NCBI RefSeq assembly: GCF_000170895.1
Contig: NZ_ABCS01000037.1
Coordinates: 1 to 64,000 of the forward strand
Origin: Plesiocystis pacifica SIR-1
GTDB lineage: Bacteria; Myxococcota_A; Polyangia; Nannocystales; Nannocystaceae
DNA: 64,000 nucleotides
Direction of reading: 5' to 3'
The notes under the pieces are model-generated. The model was not told where the DNA came from. It searched no databases and worked only from the letters and a program-made list of their open reading frames with translations. Of the stretch, positions 40,165 to 49,452 are shown one piece after another (position 1 is the first letter of the stretch; each line of letters starts with the position of its first letter). Position numbers and translations under genes: made by a program.

Positions 40165-43100
40165 CTAGTTGGGCTCGGGCAGGAAGGACGCCAGCAGCTC
40201 CCACCCCGTCGCCGAGGTCAGGGTCACCCCCGTCGGCCCGGCCGTCGCAACCAGATCGCGGCCACGATCGAGGGCGACCACCATGGCGGCCTGCTCCGAG
40301 ACTCGAGCGACTTCGCTCCCCTCTCCCGACGCTGTGTCGTGCACACACAGCCGGCCGTGGCGCAGGAGCAAGAGCCGCTCGTGATCGAGCCAGGTCAGCG
40401 GGCCTGGACGCAGCTGGGGCACCTCGCCCAGGTAGCCCGCCTCCGGATCCCACAACCCGGCGACGTCCCGCGGCGTGGTCGCGAGCAGGTGGTCCCCGTT
40501 CGGGGCGCAGCGCACCTCGACGACGTTGCGCCACATCTGGCCGGGGAGGCGCCGATGCTCGAGGGCAGCCGAGGCCGCGCCCAGGCGGTCGAGGCCCGAC
40601 AAGCGGTGCAGCTCCCCCGAGCGCGTCGCGGCGAACACCACCCCCGTGCCGGGATCGACGGCGAGGCTCGACACCGCCAGGCGCAGGTTCCAGCTGTGGC
40701 CCGGGAGCAAGCTCGCCGGGAACTCGGCCCCGCCCATGCCCGTGGGCCACGCGTGCACGATGCCCTTTTCGTCGACGCTGACGAGCACGACCCCGTGCGC
40801 GCCCTCGAGGGTGGCGAGGGCCGAGACGGCGCCAGCGTGGAAGCGGGCCCAGCCGAGCTCGCGGCCCGTGGCGAGGTCCCAGGCCGCGACCGCGCCGTCG
40901 ACCGTGCCCAGCCACAGGCGAGCGCGGGCGTCGATGGTCATCGCGCTCAGGCTCGGCCACTCGTTGGGGGCGTACTCGAGCAGCCAGCGCCCGCGCAGCT
41001 GTGCGTCGAAGGCGAACACGCGCCCGCCGAGGTGCGCGAGCAAGACGACGTCGTTGGCAAGCGGCGGGGTGAAGGCGAGGCCGGGGCAGTCGTAGCTGGG
41101 GCGGACGAACTCGGCTGCGGCCTCGGCCGCGTCGAGGGCGGTGTGGCGCAGCACCGCCGCGCCCAGCTCGGGGACCGCCGGCCTGGCCAACGCCCGCGGG
41201 CGCACTTCACCGGCGAGCTCTCGGCGGCTGCGCGCGAGCCGACGACGAAACCGCTGCCGCGCCTCGGCCTCGCGCCAGCGCGCCTGCCAACGCGGAAAAG
41301 CCGGCATCGAAGGCCCGAAGGGGCCCGGCTCGGCGCCCACCTGGACCCGCAGCGTGGTGCAGCCGAGCGCCGTCAAGGCTTCGCGCAGGGCCGGCTCCCG
41401 GCTCCCGCCGAGCACCCCCGCCGAGGACTCGGGCACGCGCAGCTCGACGTGATCGAAGTGCGCGAGGAAGGGACGCAGCTGCCGGGACAGACCCTCGACG
41501 AGCTCGCGCTTGGACGCTCGCCCCTGGGGCGTCCGCGGATCGCTCAAGGTCACCTCCAGGCGGCGCGGGCCCGCTCCGCCGCCGCCGCGCACGAGGGCCA
41601 TGGGCCAGCGACGCAGCTCGAGCTCCAGGCGACGCAGCGCCGGCCAGCGCTCGAGGGCGCGGACCCAGCCCTCGAGCAATCCGTCCGACGCCCGCCCCCG
41701 GGCGCCGCCCTGGGCCCAGGGGTGAGCGCTGATCCGCAAGAGCTCGAGGCGTCGACCCAGGGCCGAGTCGAGCAGCCAGGCGTAGCCCCCGGGGGTCGGC
41801 GCCGTGTTGCGATCGACGTGGGCGATCCACAGCTGGCGCAGGGCGGGCAGGCGCGCCCCCGAGGCCTCGCGGACCCGGACGCGATCGGCCTCCGAGGGCT
41901 CGTCGGCGCCGAGGTCGACGGGCCCCAAGGTCGCGCACCGGGCCAGCGCCGCGTCCCCCGGCTGCCCGCAGATCAAGCCCACCAGCGCGGCCCCGCCAAA
42001 GCCCCCGGCGCGCTCGAGGGCGCGCAGGCGCGGATCTCCAAGCAGCGCCAGGTCGTCGGTCTCGAGGCTCCGGACCGTCGACCACTGCGGCGAGGCCAGC
42101 ACCCCGCGCTGGGTCTCGGCCGCGAAGTAGGCCCGCGCCCGGGTCAGGAAGCCCTCGCTGAACACCGCCTCCTCGAGCACCTCGATCAGCGGGCCGAGCC
42201 AGGCGTCGCGGTGCTCGGCGAGCAAGCGCGCCTCCCGGGCCAGGCTCGCCGGGCTCGGCTCGCGCCCGGCCGCCCGCGCCCGCGCGTGGGTCAGCTGGAG
42301 CTGGATGAACTCGCCCCGGGGATCGCCCTCGGCCGCGAGCAGGTCGGCGAGCACCATGCGATGCTCGGCGCGCTCGGGCTCGGCGTGGACCGCCGCGAAC
42401 AGCAGCTCGACCCGGGCCGCCCGCTGCCGGCTCCGCGCCCCTTCGTCGGGCCCTGAGTCGTGGGTCGTGGCCTTCGCTGGCGCGGCCGCCCACAGCTCGG
42501 CGATGCGTGCCCCCAGCGCCCCCGCCAGCTCCCCCGGCGGCGTCAGGCTGTCGAGCCCCGCCTCGCCCAGACCCCGGCGCAGGGTCTGGAGGCAGCGCTG
42601 ATAAAACAGCGGCCAAAACTGCGAGCGACCCGGCGGGCGGTCGAGGCGCGCCCACAGCACCGGGACCAGGCGCGGATCCGGGTGGGCCTCCACGGCCGCG
42701 AACAGCTGGGTCCACAGCGGAAAATTCGACTGCGACATCACCGGGGGCTCGGTGATCATCTCGCCGAAGGTGCGCAGCACTCGGGGGTCGTCCGCGTGGA
42801 CCACCAGGCGATCAAAGCGAGCGCGGATCGCCTTGCCCAGGGGCCCGCGAAGCATCCCGGGCAAGAGCGCGCCCAGCTCCAGGGGCGTGATGGTCCGGGC
42901 GCGAGCGAGCCAGGTCGCGTGAAAGTCGTCGTTGCCCAGGCCCTCGGGGATCCCGTCCACGGCCCGCAGCGCTTCGTCGGACAGGGCCTCGACGAGCTCG
43001 GCGAGCTCGGGGTGACGCCCGCTCGCGCGCCAGGCCCGGAGCAGGTGATCGAGGGCCGCGGCGCGGTCGAGCTCGGGACCGGCGAGGGCCTCCAGCGCGG

Positions 43101-43173
43101 CCTCCAGCGCCTCGCGGAGCGTCGCGGCGGGGGCTGACTCGGGGGCTGGCTCGACCTGTGCTTTGTTCGCCAT
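40165..43173 (-). CDS. TIGR02996-domain protein with C-terminal beta-propeller, 1002 aa
   Basis: ATG at 43173, preceded by AAGGGGGA as ribosome site. The first 260 residues are helical. Residues about 268-292 (MVLADLLAAEGDPRGEFIQL) match the TIGR02996 repeat-companion domain, known from myxobacteria and planctomycetes. Leucine-rich irregular repeats follow (LPALRQLWIAHVDR, LELLRISAHPWA). The last 300 residues are WD40-like strands (AWDLATGRELGWARFHAGAVSALAT split by turns, GIVHAWPTGM). No signal or membrane segment. Probably a cytoplasmic scaffold; partner unknown. Followed on the same strand side by the lycopene cyclase gene 24 bp upstream. Confidence 0.78.
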   Translation of the reverse strand: MANKAQVEPAPESAPAATLREALEAALEALAGPELDRAAALDHLLRAWRASGRHPELAELVEALSDEALRAVDGIPEGLGNDDFHATWLARARTITPLELGALLPGMLRGPLGKAIRARFDRLVVHADDPRVLRTFGEMITEPPVMSQSNFPLWTQLFAAVEAHPDPRLVPVLWARLDRPPGRSQFWPLFYQRCLQTLRRGLGEAGLDSLTPPGELAGALGARIAELWAAAPAKATTHDSGPDEGARSRQRAARVELLFAAVHAEPERAEHRMVLADLLAAEGDPRGEFIQLQLTHARARAAGREPSPASLAREARLLAEHRDAWLGPLIEVLEEAVFSEGFLTRARAYFAAETQRGVLASPQWSTVRSLETDDLALLGDPRLRALERAGGFGGAALVGLICGQPGDAALARCATLGPVDLGADEPSEADRVRVREASGARLPALRQLWIAHVDRNTAPTPGGYAWLLDSALGRRLELLRISAHPWAQGGARGRASDGLLEGWVRALERWPALRRLELELRRWPMALVRGGGGAGPRRLEVTLSDPRTPQGRASKRELVEGLSRQLRPFLAHFDHVELRVPESSAGVLGGSREPALREALTALGCTTLRVQVGAEPGPFGPSMPAFPRWQARWREAEARQRFRRRLARSRRELAGEVRPRALARPAVPELGAAVLRHTALDAAEAAAEFVRPSYDCPGLAFTPPLANDVVLLAHLGGRVFAFDAQLRGRWLLEYAPNEWPSLSAMTIDARARLWLGTVDGAVAAWDLATGRELGWARFHAGAVSALATLEGAHGVVLVSVDEKGIVHAWPTGMGGAEFPASLLPGHSWNLRLAVSSLAVDPGTGVVFAATRSGELHRLSGLDRLGAASAALEHRRLPGQMWRNVVEVRCAPNGDHLLATTPRDVAGLWDPEAGYLGEVPQLRPGPLTWLDHERLLLLRHGRLCVHDTASGEGSEVARVSEQAAMVVALDRGRDLVATAGPTGVTLTSATGWELLASFLPEPN

Positions 43174-43197
43174 GTCCCCCTTGGATTCCGATCGAGC

Positions 43198-44517
43198 TCA
43201 GCGACGCCGCAAGCCCGCGAAGCCCCGAGCCATGCGCAGCCCCGAGCCGCCCAGCAGGGCGCCCCCCAGGCGCCGTTGAATGCCCCAGGGCGCCGCGCCG
43301 AAGTAGCGCAGCATGGTCGCCATCAGCTCCGGCGTGGGCGCGCTGGCGGACACGAAGGATCGCCAGCGCGCGTCGTCGAGCTCGAAGAACTCCGTGAAGA
43401 AGGCGTCGATGGCCGGGCGATCCATCTGGGCGAGGATACCCATGCCGAAGGTGTAGAGGCGCCAGGCTCGGACGCGGTCGGCGGGCCAGATCGCCGCCCA
43501 CATCGCGCGGTGCAGCCGACCCGTGGCCAGGGCCTCGGCGAGGGCGGCCTCGGGCTGGGACAGCGCCGCCGCCAGAGCCTGGGCCACGCCGTCGCGGCGG
43601 CGCAGGGTCGGCGTGAACATGTAGCCCGTGGCCGGGTGGACCATGGCCGCGGCGCCCCCAAAGGCCAGGGTCCGCTGGCTCGCCACGGGCAGCGCCACGC
43701 CCATGGGGATGACGCAGCGCTCGACCTCGAGGACCTCGCCCAAACGCAGCCCGCGGAGCTCAGCGAGGGGGCTGCCCGCGGGCGCCTGGTTCATCCGTTG
43801 GTGCAGGCGCGTCTTCAGCGGCTCGAACCACGACCCTGGCTCGCCCTCGGGGTGGCCGACCAATACCGTCTCCTCGACGAACACCCGGTCGGCGGCGACG
43901 GGCATCACGTAGAGGAAGGTCGGCGGCAGCCCGTCGTCGAGGGCCTCCTCGCCCGGGACCGCCCGCCAGTCCATGAAGGTCATGGTCTCGCGCATGGCCT
44001 CGGGGACGGCGGACACGGGCCACAGCTCGCCCCACGCGACCTGGTAGCCGGGGCCAGGGCCGGGCTCGCTCGCGACGAAGCGCGAGCCGTGCCCGCTCGC
44101 GTCGACGACCACCTTGCCGCGCAGCGAGCTGCCGTCGGCGAGGGCCAGCGTGACCCCGGCGGCGTCGTGCTCGACGCCCTCGACCGAGCCCGCCACGAAG
44201 GCCGCCCCGGCCTCGCTACAGCGCGCCACCCAGGCCGCGCGCAGGCCATCGGCGTCCATCAACCCGTAGCCCCGCTCGAGGCTCCGCCCGCCGCTACCGA
44301 GCTCGATCCGCGCCCGCGGCCACTCGACCCCGACGAACTCCCGCACCCCGATGGCCTCGGCGTCGTCGAGCCACAGGCCGTAGTTGGGGACCCAGGGGCG
44401 CTCGGGCGTCGGGTCGACGACGCCGAGGCGGATCCCGCAGCGTGCGCAAGCTTCGGCCAAGGCGAGCCCAGCCGGGCCCGCGCCGATCACCCACAGGTCT
44501 CGGTCGAGATCGGTCAT
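43198..44517 (-). CDS. crtL: Lycopene cyclase (CrtL/LCYB type)
   Basis: 439 residues, ATG at 44517. The FAD-binding Rossmann motif is LWVIGAGPAGLALAEACA. Family signatures follow in order: PNYGLWLDDAEAIG, YGLMDADGLRAAW, VVVDASGHGSRF, FLYVMPVAADRVFVEETVL, and IPMGVALPVASQRTLAFGGAA ending in HPATGYM (split here). This fits the plant/cyanobacterial-type flavoprotein cyclase that converts the psi ends of lycopene into beta or epsilon rings. Ring type cannot be decided. No other carotenoid gene is adjacent. Reads into the TIGR02996 gene, 24 bp downstream. Gene symbol given by family. Confidence 0.88.
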   Translation of the reverse strand: MTDLDRDLWVIGAGPAGLALAEACARCGIRLGVVDPTPERPWVPNYGLWLDDAEAIGVREFVGVEWPRARIELGSGGRSLERGYGLMDADGLRAAWVARCSEAGAAFVAGSVEGVEHDAAGVTLALADGSSLRGKVVVDASGHGSRFVASEPGPGPGYQVAWGELWPVSAVPEAMRETMTFMDWRAVPGEEALDDGLPPTFLYVMPVAADRVFVEETVLVGHPEGEPGSWFEPLKTRLHQRMNQAPAGSPLAELRGLRLGEVLEVERCVIPMGVALPVASQRTLAFGGAAAMVHPATGYMFTPTLRRRDGVAQALAAALSQPEAALAEALATGRLHRAMWAAIWPADRVRAWRLYTFGMGILAQMDRPAIDAFFTEFFELDDARWRSFVSASAPTPELMATMLRYFGAAPWGIQRRLGGALLGGSGLRMARGFAGLRRR

Positions 44518-44748
44518 GGAGTCACCGCGCTGCGGACGCGAAGTCGCACGGGGCGAGCGTGGCCCGCGAAAACACCGCTCGCAAGCCGCGAGCTCGGAGA
44601 AGCGGCAAAAAGGACAACAACGGGCCGCGAGCCAATCGCTACGCGCGGTTCACGGAGCGCGCGCGAGTTCACCCCTGCGTCATCGAGGAGACCCGCCAGC
44701 GCCACCGGGGTGTTCGAAATAGCGGCCTCAGCCCCCTCGGAGACCACC

Positions 44749-46569
44749 ATGCATTCGCGCAACCCCCTCTTGCTCCTGTCCCTCCCCTGCCTCGCGCTCT
44801 CGCTCCTGACCGCCTGCGGCGACGACACCACCGACGACGGCGCCGCCGACTCGACGGACACCGGCACCGACGACGAGGTCGGCACCGAAGACACCACCAC
44901 CGAGTCGGGCACCGACACGACCACTACGGAGACCGACACCGACACCACCGAGTCCGAGACGGACACCGACACCACCGAGTCCGAGACGGACACCGAGACC
45001 GACACCGAGACCACCGAGTCCGAGACGGACACCGAGACCGACACCGGCGAGACCGGCGGCATGGAGCTCGAGCTGACCGGCCTCGAGCTCCTCGGCACCT
45101 ACGCGACCGAGGTCTTCGACGAGAGCGCCGCCGAGATCACCGCCCACGACGTCGGGACCCAGCGCCTGTTCGTGGTCAACGGCTTCACCGCCACCGTCGA
45201 CGTGTTCGACTTTGGCGACCCGGCCAACCTGAGCCTGATCGACTCCATCGACGTCACCGCCTACGGCGCGGGGGCCAACTCCGTCGCGGTCCACGACGGC
45301 CTGGTCGCCGTCGCCGTCGAGGGCAGCGTCGCCCAGGACCCGGGCGTGGTCGCCTTCTTCAGCGCCGACGACCTCGGCTACATCAACGACGTCCAGGTCG
45401 GGGCCATGCCCGACATGATCACCTTCACCCCCGACGGGACCAAGGTCCTGACCGCCAACGAGGGCGAGCCCGACGACGACTACCTCAGCGACCCCGAGGG
45501 CTCCGTGGCGATCGTCGACGTCACCGGGGACGTCGCCGCGCTGACCGACGGCGACGTGGTCATCGCCGACTTCAACGCCTTTAGCCTGGCCAACATCGAC
45601 CCGGCGATCCGCATCTTCGGCCCGGGCTCGAGCGTGGCCCAGGACCTCGAGCCCGAGTACGTCGCCGTCTCGGCCGACTCGACCACGGCCTACGTCGCCG
45701 TCCAGGAGAACAACGCCCTGGCCGTGGTCGACATCGCCCAAGGCTCGGTCACCGCCCTCGTCGCCCTGGGCTTCAAGAACCACAGCCAGCCCGGCAAGGG
45801 CCTCGACCCCAGCGACGACGACGGCGCCATCGCCATCGCCAACTGGCCCGTGTTCGGCATGTACCAGCCCGACGCCATCGCGACCTTCGAGGTCGACGGC
45901 CAGACCTACGTGTTCAGCGCCAACGAGGGCGACGGCCGGGGCTACGACGCCCTCGACGAGGAGGTCCGCGTCAAGGACCTGACCCTCGATCCGGTCGTGT
46001 TCCCCGACGCCGACGCGCTCCAGCAAGACGAGCAGCTCGGCCGCCTGACCGTCAGCGAGCTCATGGGCGACCCCGACAACGACGGCGAGCACGAGCAGCT
46101 CTACGCCTTCGGCGGCCGCTCCGTGTCGGTGTGGTCGGCCAGCGGCAACCTGGTCTGGGACAGCGGCGACGAGCTCGAGCAGACCACCGCCGCGGCGCTG
46201 CCCGACTACTTCAACTCGAACAACGACGACAACGACTCCTTCGAGAGCCGCAGCGACAACAAGGGCCCCGAGCCCGAGGGCACCACCATCGCCACGCTGT
46301 GGGGCAAGCCCTACGCCTTCGTCGGCCTCGAGCGCGTCGGCGGCGTGGTCGTCTACGACCTGAGCGACCCCCAGGCCCCGGCCCTGGTGGTCTACGACAA
46401 CTCGACCCGCGAGTGGGACGGCGACGCCGAGGCCAGCGAGGGCGGCGACCTGGGCCCCGAGGGCCTGGAGGTCGTGCTCGCCGACGACAGCCCCACCGGC
46501 GAGCCCCTGCTGGTCGTGGCCAACGAGGTCAGCGGCACGATCAGCGTCTACACCATCCTCGCCGAGTAG
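44749..46569 (+). CDS. Choice-of-anchor-I-type beta-propeller lipoprotein
   Basis: ATG at 44749 (MHSRNPLLLLSLPCLALSLL) gives 606 residues; the longer open frame upstream is a shadow of the cyclase gene. The lipobox LLTAC precedes an 80-residue Thr/Glu/Asp/Ser linker with near-repeats of TESETDTD. The mature part has AEITAHDVGTQRLFVVNG, VLTANEGEPDDDY, PEYVAVSADSTTAYV, YVFSANEGDGRGYD and GPEPEGTTIATL, the pattern of choice-of-anchor-I / alkaline-phosphatase-associated propellers. Surface-exposed. It is divergent from the cyclase gene; the 231-bp spacer shows no clear promoter. Confidence 0.85.
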   Translation: MHSRNPLLLLSLPCLALSLLTACGDDTTDDGAADSTDTGTDDEVGTEDTTTESGTDTTTTETDTDTTESETDTDTTESETDTETDTETTESETDTETDTGETGGMELELTGLELLGTYATEVFDESAAEITAHDVGTQRLFVVNGFTATVDVFDFGDPANLSLIDSIDVTAYGAGANSVAVHDGLVAVAVEGSVAQDPGVVAFFSADDLGYINDVQVGAMPDMITFTPDGTKVLTANEGEPDDDYLSDPEGSVAIVDVTGDVAALTDGDVVIADFNAFSLANIDPAIRIFGPGSSVAQDLEPEYVAVSADSTTAYVAVQENNALAVVDIAQGSVTALVALGFKNHSQPGKGLDPSDDDGAIAIANWPVFGMYQPDAIATFEVDGQTYVFSANEGDGRGYDALDEEVRVKDLTLDPVVFPDADALQQDEQLGRLTVSELMGDPDNDGEHEQLYAFGGRSVSVWSASGNLVWDSGDELEQTTAAALPDYFNSNNDDNDSFESRSDNKGPEPEGTTIATLWGKPYAFVGLERVGGVVVYDLSDPQAPALVVYDNSTREWDGDAEASEGGDLGPEGLEVVLADDSPTGEPLLVVANEVSGTISVYTILAE

Positions 46570-46627
46570 TCGGCGCAGGTCCCCGGACCTTGCCGAGGAG
46601 CCGTCATCGCGCGACCCTGGGGTCGCC

Positions 46628-48445
46628 ATGGCGCGCTCCTCGTTGTCTCTGGGCCTCCCGGTCCTGCTCTCGGCCGTGGCCCTGGCTGGGCTGGGACCCT
46701 CGGCCTGTGGCGGGAGCGGGAGCGCGCCCGCGCCCACGCGCGTGGACAGCATCGACGACGACGGCGCGACGAAAGGCCCGGCGACCGCCCCTCCCTCGGT
46801 GAAGCCCCGAGCACCCGACGCGCCCGCCTACGACGGGCCGCCCCTCGACGACGACCCGCTCCGCCGCGCCCGCGAGACCATCGGCCAGCGCGCCAACCCC
46901 GACGCGCCCGTCCCCCCGGCTTGCTACACGCGCACGCGGACCGAGTCCGGCGCCCTCGCCAACCCCTGCTGGGTCTGCCACGGCAGCTCGAGCCTGCCCG
47001 ACCGACGACACGACCGGCAGCGCCAGGCCAGCTACGCCTTCTCCGACGCTGGCAAGGTCAACCGCTGGACCAACCTGTTCGAAGATCGCCGCGCGGCCGT
47101 CGAGGCGATCGACGACGCGACCGTGCTCGCGTGGGTCCGGGAGGACAACTACACGCCGCTGCGCGAGTTCATGGCCGCCGTGAAAGACGACCCCAGGCGG
47201 GGCAGCTACCGCGGCTACCGGCCCGACCTCGACTTCGTCGCCGGCTTCGACGAGCGGGGCTGGGCCGTCGACGGCAGCGGCTGGCGAGCGTTCCGCTTCA
47301 AGCCCTTCCCGGGCTCCTCTTGGCCGACCCACGGCAGCACCCACGACGTCGCCGTCCGCCTGCCCGAGCGCTACCGCCAGACCGAGGCGGGCGAGGCCTC
47401 CCAGGCCGTCTACGCCATCAACCTGGCGATCCTCGAGGCGAGCATGGCCAGCGACCCGGGCTTGGCCGACGAGGCCCTGCGCTGGCCGACCGAGCCCCTC
47501 GACGAGACGGTCGCGGGCGTCGACCTCGACGGCGACGGCTTCCTCGAAAAGACCATCACCGAGCTCGCGGGCCTGCCCGAGCGCTACGTCGGCGGGGCCC
47601 ACCGCCACCGCGTGCGTCGCGGGATCTACCCCGAGGGCACCGAGTTCATCCAATCGATCCGCTACCTCGATCCCGACGCCCCCGGCATGGTCGCCGCGCG
47701 CATGAAGGAGCTGCGCTACAGCTACAAAAAGCGCGAGCTCAGCGACTCGCGCATCCTCGCCGCCCGCAGCCAAAGGACCGAGGGCACAGCCGAGGGCACC
47801 CTGCCCGCCTACGGCGGCGGCCCCCTGAACGGGGTGAGCACCGGCTTGGGCTGGGTGCTGCAGGCCTTCATCGAGGACGACCAGGGTCGGCTGCGGGTCC
47901 AGACCGAGGAGGAGCACTTCGCCTGCGTGGGCTGCCACGCCGGCCTGGGGGTCCCCGCGGACCAGAGCTTCAGCCTCCCGCGCAAGCTCCCGGGCGCCGC
48001 GGGCTGGGCCTACCAGAGCCTCGCGGGCATGCCCGACGCGCCGCAAGTCGGGATGAGGCGGGGCGAGGTCGCGGTCTACCTCGAGCGCGCCCTGGCCGGG
48101 GACGCGCTCCGGGGCGACCGCGAGATGATCGCCCGCTGGCTCGTCGACGGGGGCGCCCTCGATGAAGCGGCGCTCGCCGACGCCGAGGACCTCGCCGCCC
48201 TGGTCATGCCCTCCCGCGCGCGCGCCCTGCTCCTCGACAAGGCCTACCTGGTCCTCGTCCGCGAGCAGAGCTTCACCCGCGGGCGCGACCCCGTCATCGA
48301 CCCCGTCGAGACCGTCCACCGCCGCCTCGACGGCGAGGCGTCCACCGGCCTGTCCGAGGCCGAGCGCGTCTACACCGACGGCCGCCTCCAGCTCGCCTGG
48401 CCCGGCCTCCCAAGCCCTTCCACCCCGCTCGGAGCCCCGCCATGA
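46628..48445 (+). CDS. Diheme cytochrome c-type lipoprotein
   Basis: 605 residues from ATG 46628. A signal with GPSAC near residue 27 suggests lipidation. Two CxxCH heme sites are visible, CWVCH near residue 115 and CVGCH near residue 437, far apart as in two-domain cytochromes. Between them lie long soluble segments with EF-like DLDGDGFLE. Exported; a role in electron transfer or as a peroxidase-like or oxidoreductase subunit is possible, but no specific family was recognised. Its stop overlaps the ATG of the V8-like protease gene (ATGA), so the two are coupled. Confidence 0.8.
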   Translation: MARSSLSLGLPVLLSAVALAGLGPSACGGSGSAPAPTRVDSIDDDGATKGPATAPPSVKPRAPDAPAYDGPPLDDDPLRRARETIGQRANPDAPVPPACYTRTRTESGALANPCWVCHGSSSLPDRRHDRQRQASYAFSDAGKVNRWTNLFEDRRAAVEAIDDATVLAWVREDNYTPLREFMAAVKDDPRRGSYRGYRPDLDFVAGFDERGWAVDGSGWRAFRFKPFPGSSWPTHGSTHDVAVRLPERYRQTEAGEASQAVYAINLAILEASMASDPGLADEALRWPTEPLDETVAGVDLDGDGFLEKTITELAGLPERYVGGAHRHRVRRGIYPEGTEFIQSIRYLDPDAPGMVAARMKELRYSYKKRELSDSRILAARSQRTEGTAEGTLPAYGGGPLNGVSTGLGWVLQAFIEDDQGRLRVQTEEEHFACVGCHAGLGVPADQSFSLPRKLPGAAGWAYQSLAGMPDAPQVGMRRGEVAVYLERALAGDALRGDREMIARWLVDGGALDEAALADAEDLAALVMPSRARALLLDKAYLVLVREQSFTRGRDPVIDPVETVHRRLDGEASTGLSEAERVYTDGRLQLAWPGLPSPSTPLGAPP

Positions 48446-49413
48446 CCCGCCCCCACCCCGATGACCCCCACGCGCCCGTCAGCAACGCGATGATCGAGCT
48501 CGACGGCGACGACGCCGACGAGGGCGAGGGCGGCGACGACCCCCAGGGCTCGCCCTTCGCCCCCGGCACCCTCGCCGCCCTGGGCCTCGAGACCCTCCCG
48601 GGCTGGACCATGGCCCGGCTGCTCAGCGCCGACCCCGATCGCCTGCGCGCCGAGTCTCACGAGGTCGAGGGCGACGTTTGGCGACCCCGCGCCATCGACA
48701 GCCTGCTCGCGCCCGCCGACGGCTACGCCCAAGAGTCCGTCATCGGCAAGGACGAGCGCGTGCGCCTGCACCAGACCCACCGCTACCCCTGGCGGGCCAT
48801 CTGCGAGCTGCGCATCCACGCCAAGACCGGCGAGGTGTTCGCCGGCACGGGCTGGTTCGCCGGACCCCACACGGTGATCACCGCCGGCCACTGCGTCCAC
48901 CTCGAGCGCATGGGCGGCTGGGCGGCGAGCGTCGAGCTCGTGCCCGGGCGCGACGGCGACGACCGCCCCTACTCGAGCATCCGCGCGACCCAGCTGCGCA
49001 GCGTCCGGGGCTGGACCGTCGACGCCCACAGCCGCCACGACTACGGCGCGATCTTGCTGCCCAAGGGCCAGGGCCTGCCCGAGGTCGGCAGCTTCGCGAC
49101 TGGCGTCTACTCCGACGCGTGCCTGCGCGGGGCCTACCTCAACCTCGCGGGCTACCCGGCGGACAAGCCCCTGGGTACCGCGTGGTGGATGGCCCGGCGG
49201 GCCAAGACCGTCGACGCGGACCAGCTGCACTACGACATCGATACGGCGATCGGCCAAAGCGGCGCGCCGGTGTGGATGCTGGACCACCGCTGCCGGCGGC
49301 GCGTGGTCGGGATCCATACGAGCGGCTCGAGCCTGGGCAACTCGGCGACGCGAATCACGGCGCAGGTGTTGGCGAACATTCGCCGCTGGGTCGCCGAGGG
49401 CAACGCGGGCTAG
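48442..49413 (+). CDS. V8-like / trypsin-fold serine protease
   Basis: 323 residues, ATG 48442 overlapping the cytochrome stop. The catalytic triad is readable: His in VITAGHCVH, Asp in SRHDYGAILL, Ser in IGQSGAPVW, with GTGWFAGPHT before the His as in glutamyl-endopeptidase-type enzymes. An acidic N-terminal 110 residues could be a propeptide. No classical signal peptide is seen, which is odd for this family. Pairing with an exported cytochrome c is unusual and may mean the protease processes that protein or acts in the same stress response. Confidence 0.85.
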   Translation: MTRPHPDDPHAPVSNAMIELDGDDADEGEGGDDPQGSPFAPGTLAALGLETLPGWTMARLLSADPDRLRAESHEVEGDVWRPRAIDSLLAPADGYAQESVIGKDERVRLHQTHRYPWRAICELRIHAKTGEVFAGTGWFAGPHTVITAGHCVHLERMGGWAASVELVPGRDGDDRPYSSIRATQLRSVRGWTVDAHSRHDYGAILLPKGQGLPEVGSFATGVYSDACLRGAYLNLAGYPADKPLGTAWWMARRAKTVDADQLHYDIDTAIGQSGAPVWMLDHRCRRRVVGIHTSGSSLGNSATRITAQVLANIRRWVAEGNAG

Positions 49414-49452
49414 CGGCGCTCGGCTCGAGGTGGAAAGCCGACGCCACCCACG

